Of a stretch of 64,000 nt of DNA, positions 41,387 through 53,600 are shown one piece after another. The stretch covers positions 89,046,016 through 89,110,015 of the forward strand of contig CM036162.1 in the NCBI GenBank assembly GCA_020631735.1. The letters are read 5' to 3'. The position numbers and the translations under genes are program-made. Source of the DNA: Saccharum officinarum (lineage: Eukaryota; Streptophyta; Magnoliopsida; Poales; Poaceae). The stretch's first letter is position 1; every line of letters begins with the position of its first letter. A model generated the notes under the pieces. The model did no database searches. It saw nothing but the letters and a program-made list of their open reading frames with translations, and was not told the DNA's origin.

Positions 41387-43760
41387 TGTATGAAGGTCGC
41401 CAAATTGGAGGTTGCACACCGCCTGAGGCTTTCTTCAGCTGATAGCAGATGTCGCCTGGTAACTGGCTGTCCAAAGGTTTATTTTCTTTACTGTTTTTTA
41501 TTTACTTCTATATATGTGTCTTTGGTTGTAAAATTGGAGGTCTTTTATTTGCTTGCATACCTCACGATTCTGATCATTATTTCTGCTTCCTAGCCAAAAG
41601 TTATGTAGAGTAGAAATGAGTATACGTTCCCTAAACCGAACTTATTTGCTTACTTATATAATTACTTTATTGATATCATTGCATGTTTTCCCTGACATCA
41701 CTATGTCCATTTATATTTTTGTTGAGCATGAGTCGGTATATGATAAAGGACCTGTCTCTGAATAATTGATAATGACATGTAGCAGCCACTGTTGGAGGAT
41801 GGATCTCTATCTTTCCTTTTGCCTCACATGATGTTTGTAAACTAAAATTGAATTGGGCATGTTTTGGGAGTGTAAATTCTTAGAAAATATGCTAGATAAG
41901 AAAAAGGCATGCTTCATCTTAATTCATCTCTTGAACGAGTGAATGTCAACTGTGTGGTTTTTTTTAACCAATACAGTGCAAGTTAATGAGTTATTGGGTT
42001 GTCTGTCAGTTAAAAGAAACTACAGTTATCACATTGAAAACTTGATTATTACTGCCTTGGCATGCTTCCTCTACATGTGGATTAATGATCATGTTAAAAC
42101 CATAAAATTCCAACAATTTTTCTTCGCCACAGTTTTTTTAAAGCATAGAAAGCATAGTATTTTTTTACTCTGATTCAGTATATAGGATAGTGCACTTATA
42201 TTGTATCTGCCTTATGACAGAGATAGGGGTATTTGTTATGCTTATTTTTTTCCCAGTTGGCATCTGTGTCTTCTTATTTCCCTTGAGGTTAAGTGCTACG
42301 TACAATAGTTAGCACACGCACATGAAAGTATTACCACTTTCAATGCTTATGATTTCCTAGAAAAAACTGATTTCGGCAGGTAATAAGCCTCCTAGATCAG
42401 GAAGTAACTACCTCATGGTATGTACAGCCTGTGTATAACATTGGACCCTCGAAAAAGAGCTTCAGCTTGGTTAACAACTTTGCACAATAATTCTCACCTG
42501 CATTTTTAATGTGTTTATCACCACAACTTTGAATGCCCCTAATTAGGTACTGCTTATCTTCGTAGCTCAAAACCAGCAACCTATCTGAATGCTTGGGCTG
42601 ACCATCTGGTGTACTAACTACGTATTTTTCTGCTGTGGTAAAGATCATGTTTGTCCACAATTTGGTTTGATGATGCTTTGTGCAGCTTTTTAAGAAGACG
42701 CCTATTTCAATATGTGATCTTTCGTGCATCGCATACTCCCTTTCTAGGTTCATACTTACGAAGTTCTCATCACTGGTTATTTTTTATGATAAGATCAGGA
42801 GGTCTTGCCCCTGCTTTGTTGCTATTGATTAAGTGTAGTAATGGTTCTAAAGGAATGATCAGCAAGGTTTCAGAATAGGAGATGGCCATCAGAGTGAAAA
42901 GAGTTGACAAAGCCCGTGTTCGGTCAGTAATGCATTTTCTCTCAGAATGTCATTCTGCTACTGTCTCTTGAGAACAATGTGCTATAAGCACATCATTTGG
43001 ATCAGCGCTGGTGGTTTTAGGTAGTGAAGTGTTGTTCTTACTAATTGTTTCTTATCGGATATCTCATAATGAAGCAAGTGGAGTTCTAAATGCAGTTCCA
43101 AATAGTGGATGTGGGCATGGTGGTCGTTAGGCCTTTCATATTTAAATTCGTATATTCTCTATCTTCGGTTGTGTCGAAATTCAGTTACAGTAATGTGGTG
43201 CAGAGATCTGGTTTTTTAAGACTCTTGCTGCATGCTTAGGTCTACTTTGCATGGTACATGTTAGTAAAAGATGATGTTGTTAGAGATATCCATGCATCAC
43301 AAGTAAATTTGCAGTTCTCAATAACTTTGACAGTTTTGAGAAGTTTGATGTGTGGTATGATGCTGCACACAAATGCAGTATCCTCGTGCCAAATCTGCCA
43401 TCCATTGGATATTGAAATTAACTGCCAGGATTTACCACACCGGCTTCAACCCAGGAACAGCTTCACTTACCTTGTTTAACCTGTTAGCTTCCATCGGCTT
43501 CTGCTCCCGGCGTCCTACTCTTCGACCAATGTCTGCCTTCTGATTCTGGTTTCCTTCCACCAAATATTTTCCTCGGTTTCTGCCCGATCTGGACTCTAGT
43601 TGTTTCACCCTGCGCTGAACTCGACGCTTTCTTGCCGCACCGCCCTCTCCGCGCCTTCTCCACCGTCGCCGTGCCTCCGTCGTCCGCGCCGCCGCCGTCG
43701 TCCTCCCCGTCTCCAAGCATCGTGACGCCTCGGCTCTGCTCCGCGCCGCTTGCCTATCCA

Positions 43761-43777
43761 CCCCCCCCCCCCCCCCC
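43761..43777. repeat. Poly(C) run, 17 bases
   Basis: Uninterrupted homopolymer in a GC-rich block (43600-43830). Confidence 0.95.
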
Positions 43778-44649
43778 GGTTCGCCGTTGAAGACGGCCTC
43801 GGAGGGGGACCATGCAATTCTAGCCACAAGAACAGGACGAAGGCATCGGTATGTCTACACTCAACACATCTTTTGACTTATGTAAAAAACCTGCCCATAC
43901 TATTGTTGTTCTTATCATTTCTAATCAATACAACAAAGTATGCATTATAGATGATGGCATGATACAAGCAGATCAGAACGACCATGAAAGTGGCCCTGCT
44001 TCATCAGACTCCTCAAGTACGTAGACAAAAAGTATAAACAGTTATCATGTATATACCAAACACTACCAAAACTCATAGTTCATTATTAACTACTCCACAG
44101 GTACACCATCTGCTTGCAGTCACAGCACCTATTGCATGTGCTACCTACAGGATTCAGGTACAATAATCATCCCTCAATACTCATTACCCTAACAGTACAG
44201 GTTTCACACAGACTACAGCTCATTCAGAAACACAGATACCCAGATTGATGAACCAATAGCTTCTCATTCAAAACGGAGATGAAGACTTCACTAGACAGCA
44301 GACCAAGGATGTACTCACGTTTGAAGCTATCCATGTATAATAACCGTGCTCTTGTGCAGAGCACCGCTATCGATGTACAAAAGCACCTATTAATGTAACG
44401 TAGATCCTCTGCCTTGCACTCTAGATCAAGTGACATAAGGCTACACCTTTGTTTGTGTTTGTAAAAGTGCAGCCGTCTCCAATCTTAGACTCAGAACAGT
44501 ACCTGAACAAATATTTCAGTGTAAGCATAGTAATGCTTTATCTTAACACCGCATTGTTTCCTTATATATTTGAGCTTTTCCGTCTGCATGTTATAACCAT
44601 AATCAATTTAACCAAAAAACCATCCATACTATATCGACATTAGGTTTCC

Positions 44650-44688
44650 CTGAATTCGCAGGCGCAGATGCGCGCACCCCGCTACTAG
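44650..44688 (+). mobile_element. Possible Helitron 3' terminus
   Basis: A short hairpin (gcgca-ga-tgcgc, 44662-44673) followed 11 bases later by CTAG at 44685-44688 and then a T, matching the Helitron rule of a GC hairpin shortly before CTRR and insertion at A|T. The stem is short, and no 5' end or Rep/helicase was found. Confidence 0.4.
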
Positions 44689-44689
44689 T

Positions 44690-45171
44690 CTAAAATAGCA
44701 CTGCCCACATCCTGTCGACAACATATATAGCGACCAATTCTATATAAAGAAAAAAATCGAACAAATGCACCTGCTATAGGTGACGCCGTTACGTTGTTTC
44801 TTGTGATCTCAGTCGTCCTCTTCTCTTTGAGCATACATTTCTGCATCCTGCACTTGCCTACTGCACAAAGCAATCCATCTTCCTCGCCCTCTATCCGCGT
44901 CTGCTGCGCTCGTGCCCCCAGCATGTCTTATTGCAACCAGAAGCAGATAGTGCAAGAACTTATTGAGATTGATCATATCACCTCTCTGAATTAATTTTTG
45001 CATAATGCGTTAGTCCGCTGCCTTCTCAGTCTTCTCCCTTTATCAAATACAAGTGCTATGCATGCATGTACATTACTGTAGATGTTCCCTGAAGGAAAAC
45101 TCGACTTGTTAGTTACTATTGTCTTAGCATGCATGCATGTAGAATGCATTCACTGCACATGGTAATAAGAC
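44690..45171. other. Upstream region of the ACX4-like gene
   Basis: No coding signal. It would hold the promoter if the ACX4-like locus is transcribed; no convincing TATA box was identified. Confidence 0.4.
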
Positions 45172-45201
45172 ATGGATATTGTAGGACCCTGTTTCGAGGG
45201 C

Positions 45202-45298
45202 ATGATGAAGCATTCAGAGCTCAGACCATCGTCGGCATTGGACCTATCCGTCGATTGCCCTCGGCTGACACCGGCGGCATCAACTTTTCCAGCAGCAG
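45202..45298 (+). CDS. ACX4: ACX4-like exon 1
   Basis: 97 nt encoding 32 residues from MMKHSELRPSSALDLSV to TFPAA plus one base; donor gtacgt. The ASTFP segment before the splice site is diagnostic for ACX4. Confidence 0.7.
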
Positions 45299-45734
45299 GT
45301 ACGTATTTTAAGAATTATATTTGTTACCAGTGTAAAGTCTACTCAATACTTTTTTTGAATTTAAGTCTACTCAATACTAGTGCTGCAATCAATCCTTATA
45401 GAGTCAAAAGTAAACTTATGCAACAAGAATGAAGAATCACTCTCCAACGGTTCCCTATCCAACGTCTATGTTCAGTGGCATTCTGTATCACCCTTCCGCT
45501 CCCTTAAATTTGGGGTCACATATTGTCTGCCCTATTATTTGTGACAGATGAACTGTTGGAGGATAAAATATTTAAGAGGGATTTATAAAGATGCACCCAA
45601 TTATAAGATATATGGAAAAAAAAAGTTTAGGAGAACTCGTGGGAGATGATCTATTGCTGTGGTTGATCAGCGAATGTTGGATCGATGGCCCCATGGATTT
45701 GTCTGAGCCAATTATAATGAGCTCACCTTTTTTT

Positions 45735-46005
45735 TAAAAAAAATTACACGTACAACGTAGACATCCACACGCACGCAAACTCACCCATGAATACACGTAT
45801 GCAAACCCTACCCCTATAAGCACATCCGAAAGATTGAGCCGGCAGATATGGAGATTTACGAAGTCAGCACAAGCATCTCGCTACCGATGGGGATGTCGCC
45901 TGCCACTGAAAGCATAGCGTCGTTAAATCCTGAATTAAATCCAGAAAAATACTAGCACCCGTGCCAAGTCGAGGACTTCACCTGGGTGGACAGGTTCCAC
46001 CACAA
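45735..46005 (-). mobile_element. SINE (grass Au/PoaS-like)
   Basis: On the minus strand: a tRNA-like head (ggttggattccttgtggtgg, then ggtgaagtcctcgac as a worn box B), a body with tttcagtggcaggcgac and tgacttcgtaaatctc and cataggggtaggg, and an A-rich tail (a T-run near 45728-45735 on the plus strand). The body is familiar from Poaceae SINEs. It sits in ACX4 intron 1; TSD not resolved. Confidence 0.65.
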
Positions 46006-46029
46006 GGAATCCAACCAATTGATCGGTTG

Positions 46030-48220
46030 GATTTAATTAGGCTTGGCCAACCTTATTTCAAATAAATCTAACAAATTTCTAGAGCTATAACAAATGTGCA
46101 AAAAATGATTAATCTCGTATGGAAAAATTGATTAGAGATTGACTCATCTTAAATAGATGGCTATTGTGTGCACCTATTTTAAGGTTAAGGAAGGTGAAGG
46201 GTGAGCCATCCCCTAACAATACACGTGATGAGCTATGTAGAGTTGTGACATGCACGGGCTCAACCACCTGCACATGAGTGGTGCGGTGCCAGCGAAGGTT
46301 TTGGGGTCGAATCAAGGGACGGAATAAGAGAATGACTGTACATTGCAAGGGAATGTACAACTTACGCAATACAGTTCTAGCCACACGTGTGCATGCCAAG
46401 TCGTGAGGCGCATGATCTTGGGTTTTGGCTGACCTAGCCACCAGATGAGTGGTGCACCCGCGACACCAGTAAAGGTTTTGCAACTCCAAACTAAGTGAGA
46501 GATGACAAACTAAGGGATGGAATAAGAGGGCTAGGAGTAAGGGATCAACGACCATGAAAGTGAAGTAATTAAGAGATGACGAACCAAAAGATGGAAGAAG
46601 GGAGATATGAGTGAGGGACGACTGTGAAAGCAAGAAGGGTCAAAGTGAGTGATGGAAAAAGAAGGGTGGGAGTGAGGGATGAGATGACGGACCAATGGAC
46701 CGAGGAAAAATTTGTACTTAATATTATTGTATAGATAATAGCAAGACATGACTGTGCTTTGCAATAGGAAATATAATTAGTTGTGTGGTGACATAGAGCT
46801 AGCTAGTTATCTTGTTGGATTTAGGGCTGAGAGAGAGCTCTAGCTCTCCCAAACCAAATCTGGTGCACCAGATCCACCATGAAGTAGCTCCACCGTGGAT
46901 CTGAAATCCAATTATTGCGTTGAAAAAAGTGTTTGGGAGAGCTCGATGGTGAATCTGTTGTGCTGGCCCAAATTGTAACCCAACAACAGCCCAACAATAG
47001 CATGGCCCCTCATGTTAGTGCGTTCACCCCTTCCTAAGAGGAAGCCACGAGCGGGGGCGGGCGCGAAGCGTGACTATGTTGACGACGGGGAGGGGAGGGG
47101 AGGGGCGGCGTCCGTGTTGCCAGCATCGAGAGGGGCCTCCTAGCCAGAGTTCTCGTGTGGCCATGGCGGGGATAGGGTGGGGTGACTGCCGACCGCGAGC
47201 TCGGCCGTGTGCGAGGGAGGTGGACCTGCACGAGGGAGTGCCGCTGTGAGAGAGAGAGTGACGATGGGGCAATGAGCAAGTGGTGGGTAGCGCGCGTCCG
47301 AGGATGCTAGCGTGGTGGCCGTCGAGCGGCAGGGTGGCGTGCGTTTGAGGCCGCTGGTGTGGTGCTGGTGATAGCCGCATGGATGACCTTGCTTGTGTGA
47401 CCCGGGTGGCTCCGGCGCGAGTGCGGGCGGGCGATGGTGATGCCGGGAAGAGGAAGACGATGGGAAAATAATAGAACGAACCATTTTTATTGTAATGGAT
47501 GGGCCCCAACCCAACTCCATGAAGAGGTACAGATCCTATGTTTTCCAGAGCACCTCTTGAGGTGCTTCATTGAATCCATGGTAGCTCCTAAATCCAGATT
47601 TTCGGTGACTTCAGATTTAATGGTGGAGAAGTGTTTGGGTAAAAAAAAGGGATCCAGAGCTGATTTTGGTGGATCTAGAGCACCCAGAGCTATCTCAAAC
47701 AGGCCTTTAATTGGGCTTAGCCTAACCTTATTTCATTTAAATTCTTAAGGCCCATAATATATGATAGGTACAATAAAAGCTAGGTTAAAGTCGTATGAGA
47801 AATTAATTGGAGATTGATCCATCCTAATCAGGTGGCTATTGTCTATATTTGAGGTTAAAAAATGTGAAAGGTTACCTACACATGCGTGTGCCAAGTCGTG
47901 ATGCTCATGGGCCTGAGTTCAGTCAGTCGGACCATGACATGAGTGGTATGACACCCCTGAAAGTTTTGCAGATCCAAAATGGGTGAGTGATAATGAACCA
48001 AGGGACGGAAAAGAGGTGTGGGACTTAGGGACAATTTGTTGCATGGTGACATAGAGGTAGCTATCTTGTTAGATTTAGTTAGGCTTGGGCAACATTATTT
48101 TAGTTAAGTTGTAAGGTCCATAATAAATGCTAGATGAAATAAAAGACTAGTCTCATATGAGTCCATAATAAATGCTATATAAAATAAAAGACTAATCTCA
48201 TATGAGAAATTGATAGAAAT
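46030..48220. repeat. Diverged tandem duplication in ACX4 intron 1
   Basis: A segment with gagattgaytcatc, ggtggctattgt, gccaagtcgtg, agtggt..gaaggttttgca, aagggacgga and ggtgacatagaggtagct occurs at about 46130-46820 and again at about 47800-48080. A third partial copy (taataaatgctagatgaaat) repeats twice at 48115-48200. A TIR element separates the first two. Confidence 0.6.
46828..47704. mobile_element. PIF-like non-autonomous element in ACX4 intron 1
   Basis: Ends gggctgagagagagctctag and (inverse) ggcctgtttgagatagctct, with tta/ttta at both borders. Subterminal regions both contain gatccacc and tttgggag words. The GC-rich middle (47040-47450) has low-complexity frames on the minus strand but no transposase. 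Confidence 0.55.
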
Positions 48221-48482
48221 AGTGCATGAACATGATGATTGATTTAGTGTTGAAAGCATCTTTCAACACCATGCACATAAGTGTCATCTAGACCTTTACT
48301 GTGTGGTTTAATTTGTATGTGTTCATTTATTTACGTGCAAGTGTGTCTAGCTCACATATAAAGAAATGGCTGTGAGATGAGTTGTATTTTGGACCCGTCC
48401 ACGTAATATTTTTGAATATTTTCCACATTTCCATGAGAATCTATAATGACTCATCATTGACATTATTTTGTATGGTTTCTAG

Positions 48483-48589
48483 TTTCAGACTACTACCGGC
48501 TTGACGAGCTCCTGACAACGGAGGAGAAGAAATTACGAGTCAAGATTCGGCAGTTTATGGAGAAAGAAGTTGCTCCAATAATAACAAAG
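48483..48589 (+). CDS. ACX4: ACX4-like exon 2
   Basis: 107 nt after acceptor tttctag; completes the split Val codon, then reads [17 protein letters not shown] and [10 protein letters not shown]. Ends in phase 0 before gttggc. Start of the acyl-CoA dehydrogenase N-terminal domain. Confidence 0.85.
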
Positions 48590-48753
48590 GTTGGCCAGCT
48601 TGTACACATAGTCAAGTTAGTATATATGTATATTTTTTTATTTTTGTAGTTGAATGTTGGTTCATGACGCTAGTTTGGAAAAAAAAACAAGTATTGGTGC
48701 ATGCCGATTATTAGCTTTAACTTGTTCTTCTTTTGTTCGATATACCTTGACAG

Positions 48754-48831
48754 TACTGGGAGACAGCGGAGTTCCCATACCATCTCATTCCCAAGTTAGG
48801 TTCTCTTGGATTCACTGGTGGCACGATCAAG
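48754..48831 (+). CDS. ACX4: ACX4-like exon 3
   Basis: 78 nt, [20 protein letters not shown] then TGGTIK; acceptor ttgacag, donor gtatgt. Highly like the family (YWEKAEFPFHITPKL). Confidence 0.88.
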
Positions 48832-50235
48832 GTATGTAAAAATGTTTTTGCGGGGCATATGCATATATACACATGTGTAACGTGTGTGTACAACACAAAA
48901 TCTCTTCGCATTACTAAGAATGTGTTCGTCCACTTAATTATCTGAATTGACTAGAAAAATGAGGAGTGAAGCAAAAGAACAAATGATTGAGAAGGCCTAA
49001 GACGGGGATAGAGGATTGTGTAGGAGTTGACGATATATAGGGTCTAATTGGTTGATTGAATTAGTCTTAGTCTACATGAGATCTTATTCGGTAAAACATA
49101 AGCTAGCATAAATGTATGCATTGTCTTGGTATTTTGTTGTTATGCATGTATATGCAAGGCGTATTTGAAAAAATATGCTTGGTTGTTTACTTTTGGTAAA
49201 TGTAGTCACCGCCATGTTTTAGTTAAGGTCTCATATTTCTAGTTGAGGTATATATTGGGATGAGAATTTTTTTTTGTCTGCGCGTCGACTGTCGAGCAAA
49301 CCACTAAATGTAGCGTACTAGCTAATGCAACATTAGGTTTGCTTTGAGCACTGCGTAAGCCTGCATAAGAGTCTATGCTGGCAACCTAACACGAGCAAAT
49401 ATATGATAATACAGACCCATAATGCATATACAGGTGATGTAGCTTTGCTAATTTTGATAAAAAAATTTTCCAATCATACTTCAAGTATCCACTTATGGGA
49501 CTTAGAAGTACTGCTGAAATTATGGACACTAATTCTTTTGGTACATGCATGGATGCTCGCACCAATATGTGACTTGGGAGTTGAGAATCTTGTTGCATTA
49601 GCAAGATTGCTAGATGGACACTTGTTGGTGGTTTCATGCATGCTATATGTTGGTTGAGGGTGTTGGATTAGATGACTAGATCAATTAGAAGAGATAATGC
49701 ATGATAAAATTATGCCTCGGAGATGCTTGTACGGAAAGAAATGTTGTGACTTTGTGAGAGCTAAACAAATAGGAAACTATTGGCATCACCATTCAACTAA
49801 AAGATGAAATACTAAAATTAGTGAAACACTGCATTAAACACTTGAGTGTTATTGCTTGGAAAAACAAGGTGCCACCCTTTATCAAAATTTGCTAATTATG
49901 CTCATGACTCAATATGTTTTTAATATTTAATTTTATAAAATTCAGCATTTTTTATAGAATCATGGAACAAAACAATGTCATCATTTATACATAATTCAGA
50001 TATATAGATGTGCATAATCATGATGTATATGTGCTAGTTTAGCAATAAGAGCCTTGGTCAAGGAAAAATATGATACATGATAGACATATTGGCATTTAGA
50101 AACATGGGCAAGTTATGAAGTCGCTCTAGTATTTTTTTTATTGGGGCCAAAAATTCCCAATGGTATTAACGTCTAGTTATTGAAAATAGATGGGACATAT
50201 ATGTGAACCATTAATAGAAAAAGTTAAATCTTGTA
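48832..50235. other. ACX4 intron 3 part, no other feature
   Basis: AT-rich intronic sequence without recognised repeats or ORFs. Confidence 0.5.
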
Positions 50236-50480
50236 GTGCCTCCATTCCAAATTGTAAGTCATTCTAGCTTTATAGCCAAATTTCTCAAACTTTGATCAAA
50301 TTCATAGAAAAATGCACGAACATCTACAACATTAAACTAGATTCATTAGATATTAAACATATTTTATAGTGTATTTGTTCGATATTGAATATATTAATAA
50401 TTTTTCTACCAACATGGTCAAAATTTGATGAGTTTGACTTAGGATAAAGCTAAAACTACATATAATTTGGAACTGGGGAG
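50236..50480. mobile_element. Stowaway MITE in ACX4 intron 3
   Basis: gtgcctccattccaaattgt at the left and ataatttggaactggggag at the right, TA on both sides (50234-50235, 50481-50482), 245 bp, AT-rich. Confidence 0.8.
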
Positions 50481-50747
50481 TATATATCAATGGTCTTAAT
50501 AATAATAAGATCTAATAAGTTCCAAATATGTTTCATGTTTGTTGCATTAGTATATATCATGCATTCCTAGGAAAGTAATGTTATTTCCAATTAATTAGTG
50601 AATCCAAAGTGGCCTACATTTGTTGGCATCACCTTGAACACATTTCCTTTTTTATAGTGTGAATTATACCTTTTGAATACAAGAAAAACTTGCACACTCA
50701 GCTTATGTGTGGAAACCAGTTAATGTTTTAGTTTGCTACTATTTCAG

Positions 50748-50871
50748 GGCTATGGATGTTCTGGGGTAACGACAACTGCTTATGCTATGTGCATCTCAGA
50801 GATTGCTTGTGTGGATGCAAGCATCGCCTCATTTTGCCTAGTTCAGTCATGTCTTATCATGATTACCATCG
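50748..50871 (+). CDS. ACX4: ACX4-like exon 4
   Basis: 124 nt after tatttcag, GYGCSGVTTTAYAM then EIACVDASIASF and a diverged hydrophobic end; donor gtatgt. The family LVHSSLxMLTI segment is altered here (LVQSCLIMITI). Confidence 0.82.
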
Positions 50872-52463
50872 GTATGTGTTGCTTTATTATATATACCATA
50901 AAATCCGTTTGATTATTTTAGAGCCCAAAAAATTGTCAAATATAGCGATAGTGGACACGAAAATTCTTGAAAGTATATCTAAGTTGGCAGATGAAGTCAG
51001 TTAAAGTAATAGATTTAGGTAGAGGTGGACACACAAAACATAACGGTGGGCACAAAAGATAAACCAAACACCAAAAGCACTAGGGTCATTATGAATTTAC
51101 TCATAACGGTTGACCTTATGCCAGTTTTTCACAATAGTAATCATACTCATCCAAGCTACAAAAGCATTTAGTCCCACATTAACCTATTGGCCCTCAATGC
51201 TTTTAGACTCTATAGGCTGCTTGATCATATGGCACAATAAGTGGTGCCAAAACCTTATGTTTGAGTCTCGTCAGCAGGCTTGCCCTTTCGCCATCTAGCT
51301 CTGCTTCTTTACCATGTGCATCTGCAAGACGTTGGAAGCCTCGTAGTGATTGACACTCTCCCTGATTGTGTTCGTTTGTTTCTTGGTACTGATTGTTGTA
51401 AAGAACTGAACTGATAATGGTGGATTCTGATTATTGGTGGTAAATGATAGCTTTCAAAAAGGATGAGAGGTAGATTATCTTATGTAGTATATAAGTGGCA
51501 GCACTACTCCACATGTAGGTGTTGATTAGTGTTGTATCAAAGAACCTTTTCTTTGCCCTCTCTCATGTTCTGTTTTCGAAGGGATTTTGGGTGCCTACTT
51601 GTATTGCTTATAAGCCCAAGTAAATATGAGAGGTTTTAACTAAAAAAAAAGAAAAGCTAAAATTTGAATGAGTAGATGAAACCAAGCAAAAAGCAAGACC
51701 AAACCAATGCCCTAAATGACTAAATAAGATACAAACAGTACTTATGGATGCACTATTTCTAATGAAATTTAGATAACAAAATTGCCTTGGGACCTTTGTC
51801 ATGTGCATATAACTTTGGTCATGCTGAGAGGCATAATGGTTGTTTCACCATCCACTTAACACCATTGCTACTGAAAAGAGACGTAGTATGAAATAGAGAA
51901 TGCAAGATAAATATAGTGTCAAATAAAGAAATTCAAAGTGTTTAGGGCCATGGAAGGGAGCCCTCATTTTAGTAATGTCGAACAGGAAATTTTTCTCAAT
52001 TTTATTTTAAGAAAGAACTAGCTTTATTGGTGCCTTAGTTTTAGGTGTGTGCATGTGCATATGGGGAACCTCACTGGCTTGTCACCTATGTAGGTGGAGC
52101 TAGTTATGCATTGGTTGGAGTTTGATTGTTACAAATTAGAGAGACTTAGATGCAAAAAGAGACATTATTTGATTTGGTTATTATCCAATCAATAATTTAT
52201 CATTCCCTATTTTTTGTAGTTATAGAAAGCATATGAAATGACACAATTCTTGTTAATTGTAACATAAGGGTATACAAACAATAACAAAAATTTGCAAATA
52301 ATATAATGGGCACATCATGTGAAATAGTACAACTGACACATTTTATGAATGATCGGGCATAAAATTTCATTGTAAAACTTAACCGTTCAATTGTTAGTTA
52401 TTTGATGTCGATAGCTCTATACGTACCAAACAACTGTTAACATCTTTGCATATATTCAAGCAG
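50872..52463. other. ACX4 intron 4, no other feature
   Basis: 1.6 kb AT-rich intron without recognised TE ends. Confidence 0.5.
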
Positions 52464-52537
52464 CACAACTAGGTTCAGAAGCACAGAAGAAGAAATATTT
52501 ACCGTCATTGAACAAAATGCACAAAGTTTGGGTCTAT
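52464..52537 (+). CDS. ACX4: ACX4-like exon 5
   Basis: 74 nt after acceptor tcaagcag, reading QLGSEAQKKKYLPSL then NKMHKVWVY; donor gtaagt. The end differs from the family (which reads ...CWAL), a sign of relaxed constraint. Confidence 0.75.
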
Positions 52538-52613
52538 GTAAGTGTAGAGGGCAGCCTTTCATTGCCATTTGGCTCGGTGTCTTACTATGCATATCTAATT
52601 TCTCACTTTTCAG

Positions 52614-52673
52614 GCATTGTCAGAGCCGGACCACGGTAGTGATGCGAGTACTCTTAGTACCACGGCTGGGAAG
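52614..52673 (+). CDS. ACX4: ACX4-like exon 6
   Basis: 60 nt, ALSEPDHGSDASTLSTTAGK; acceptor tttcag, donor gtagtt. Contains the TEP-x-GSD-like FAD-binding motif with Ser for Thr. Confidence 0.85.
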
Positions 52674-52900
52674 GTAGTTTTTTATTTTATTATATATATA
52701 TACACACACAAATTTTGTGAAAGAGCATACTTATGCCAAGTATTTATGATAACCGCTAACTAACAGTGGATGCTTAGTTGCTTACTAATATTTAGTAGTA
52801 TTTTTCTTTGAACAAAAATAGAAACTTACCATAATCGCTAACTTATCCATTGGTCTTATGCCGTAGGTCCCTAATTTAATCCATTGGTTTTATGCCGTAG

Positions 52901-53010
52901 GTCCCTGGAGGGTGGGTCCTTAACGGTCAGAAACGCTGGCCGGCGAACAGTAGCTTCGCCGACTTGTTCGTCGTTCTTGCACGGAATACCAGCACCAACC
53001 AGATCAACGG
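52901..53010 (+). CDS. ACX4: ACX4-like exon 7
   Basis: 110 nt, [13 protein letters not shown] then [13 protein letters not shown] and TNQING; donor gtaata. The acceptor tgccgtag|gtccc is duplicated 34 bp upstream. Confidence 0.83.
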
Positions 53011-53215
53011 GTAATAACTAGGCCGGAAAATATGTTTATCTTTTATCAGCATACACTAGCTCTGGACCTATTGCATCATCAGATTTCATAAATGTCCTTA
53101 TATTTGGCGTCGCTCCATGCTTGGTTTATCAGCATACAACACTGGCCGGTCACATATACGTAGGCAACTATGCATCTCAGATAGATGTTTCTGTTGACTG
53201 GACCAAACATTGTTT

Positions 53216-53375
53216 GTTCATTGTCCACGGTGGGAGCCCTGGCCTGAAGATCAGCAAGATCGAGAACAAGATGTCCGCTGAGGGTCGTCCAGAACTGCAG
53301 CATCCAGCTGGAGAACGTTTCGTCCCCGACAACGACCGCTTGCCCGGCACCTACTCCTTTCAGGATCTTGTGGAC
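53216..53375 (+). pseudogene. ACX4: ACX4-like exon 8, damaged plus-strand copy
   Basis: Same 160-nt length as the minus-strand copy but with a one-base insertion (tccgctg for tcgctg) and a one-base deletion (aacgtttcg for aacgtcttca) that shift about 17 codons out of frame and then restore it. The acceptor gcag of the other copy is here tttg, so this exon would not be spliced normally. Confidence 0.8.
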
Positions 53376-53394
53376 GTAAGAACCTTTTATCTAG

Positions 53395-53600
53395 TCATGC
53401 TCAAAAAAACCTTGTATCCAGTGATTAGATCACGTGTGAATAGGGGATCAGGCGAATAGGTAAACGTGTGAGAAGATCGCTCATGAATAGGTAAATCTGT
53501 GCATGCGTGAACCTGTGCATGCCTGAATAGGAAATAGGAATAGGTAAACCTGATCACGCATGAATAGGATTAGTTGTTCCCTGTGACAATCACCGTATGA
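53395..53600. repeat. GAATAGGTAAAC-type short repeats in the inversion spacer
   Basis: gaataggtaaayctg and gtgcatgcgtgaac-like words occur about six times between 53430 and 53570. Confidence 0.55.

Larger units (their letters stand above)
39685..44640. other. Long stretch without a recognisable gene; possible Helitron body
   Basis: A GC-rich first part (40130-40560) precedes AT-rich sequence containing scattered exon-like blocks with AG...GT borders (41151-41199, repeated at 41272-41320; about 41397-41475). None translates into a family I know. A minus-strand frame of 118 codons at 42397-42753 is also unrecognised. Assorted short exon-like fragments followed by a Helitron-like 3' end at 44688 would fit a gene-fragment-capturing Helitron, but I could not find the 5' TC end. 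Confidence 0.35.
45202..53375 (+). pseudogene. ACX4: Acyl-CoA oxidase 4-like gene, truncated (exons 1-8)
   Basis: Eight exons with GT..AG introns and compatible phases (exon 8's acceptor excepted) read as the N-terminal two thirds of peroxisomal short-chain acyl-CoA oxidase 4. This FAD enzyme oxidises short-chain acyl-CoAs to trans-2-enoyl-CoA with release of H2O2. Family landmarks in order: TPAASTFPAA then [19 protein letters not shown] (exons 1-2), [20 protein letters not shown] (exon 3), GYGCSGVTTTAYAM (exon 4), GSEAQKKKYLPSL (exon 5), SEPDHGSDAS (exon 6), [11 protein letters not shown] (exon 7), SPGLKISKIENK (exon 8). Signs of decay: RWIGN is replaced by RWPAN, exon 5 ends unlike the family, exon 8 has two indels and a lost acceptor, and the exons for the C-terminal domain and peroxisomal signal are missing on this strand. 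Intron 1 is 3.2 kb and TE-filled. ATG at 45202 is chosen; 45172 is an in-frame alternative. Confidence 0.8.

Noticed and set aside
42397..42753. Minus-strand 118-codon ORF beginning MNLEREYAMHERSH
   Set aside because: Has normal protein composition, but I could match it to nothing and saw no splice context; left out as a gene call and mentioned only in the region note.
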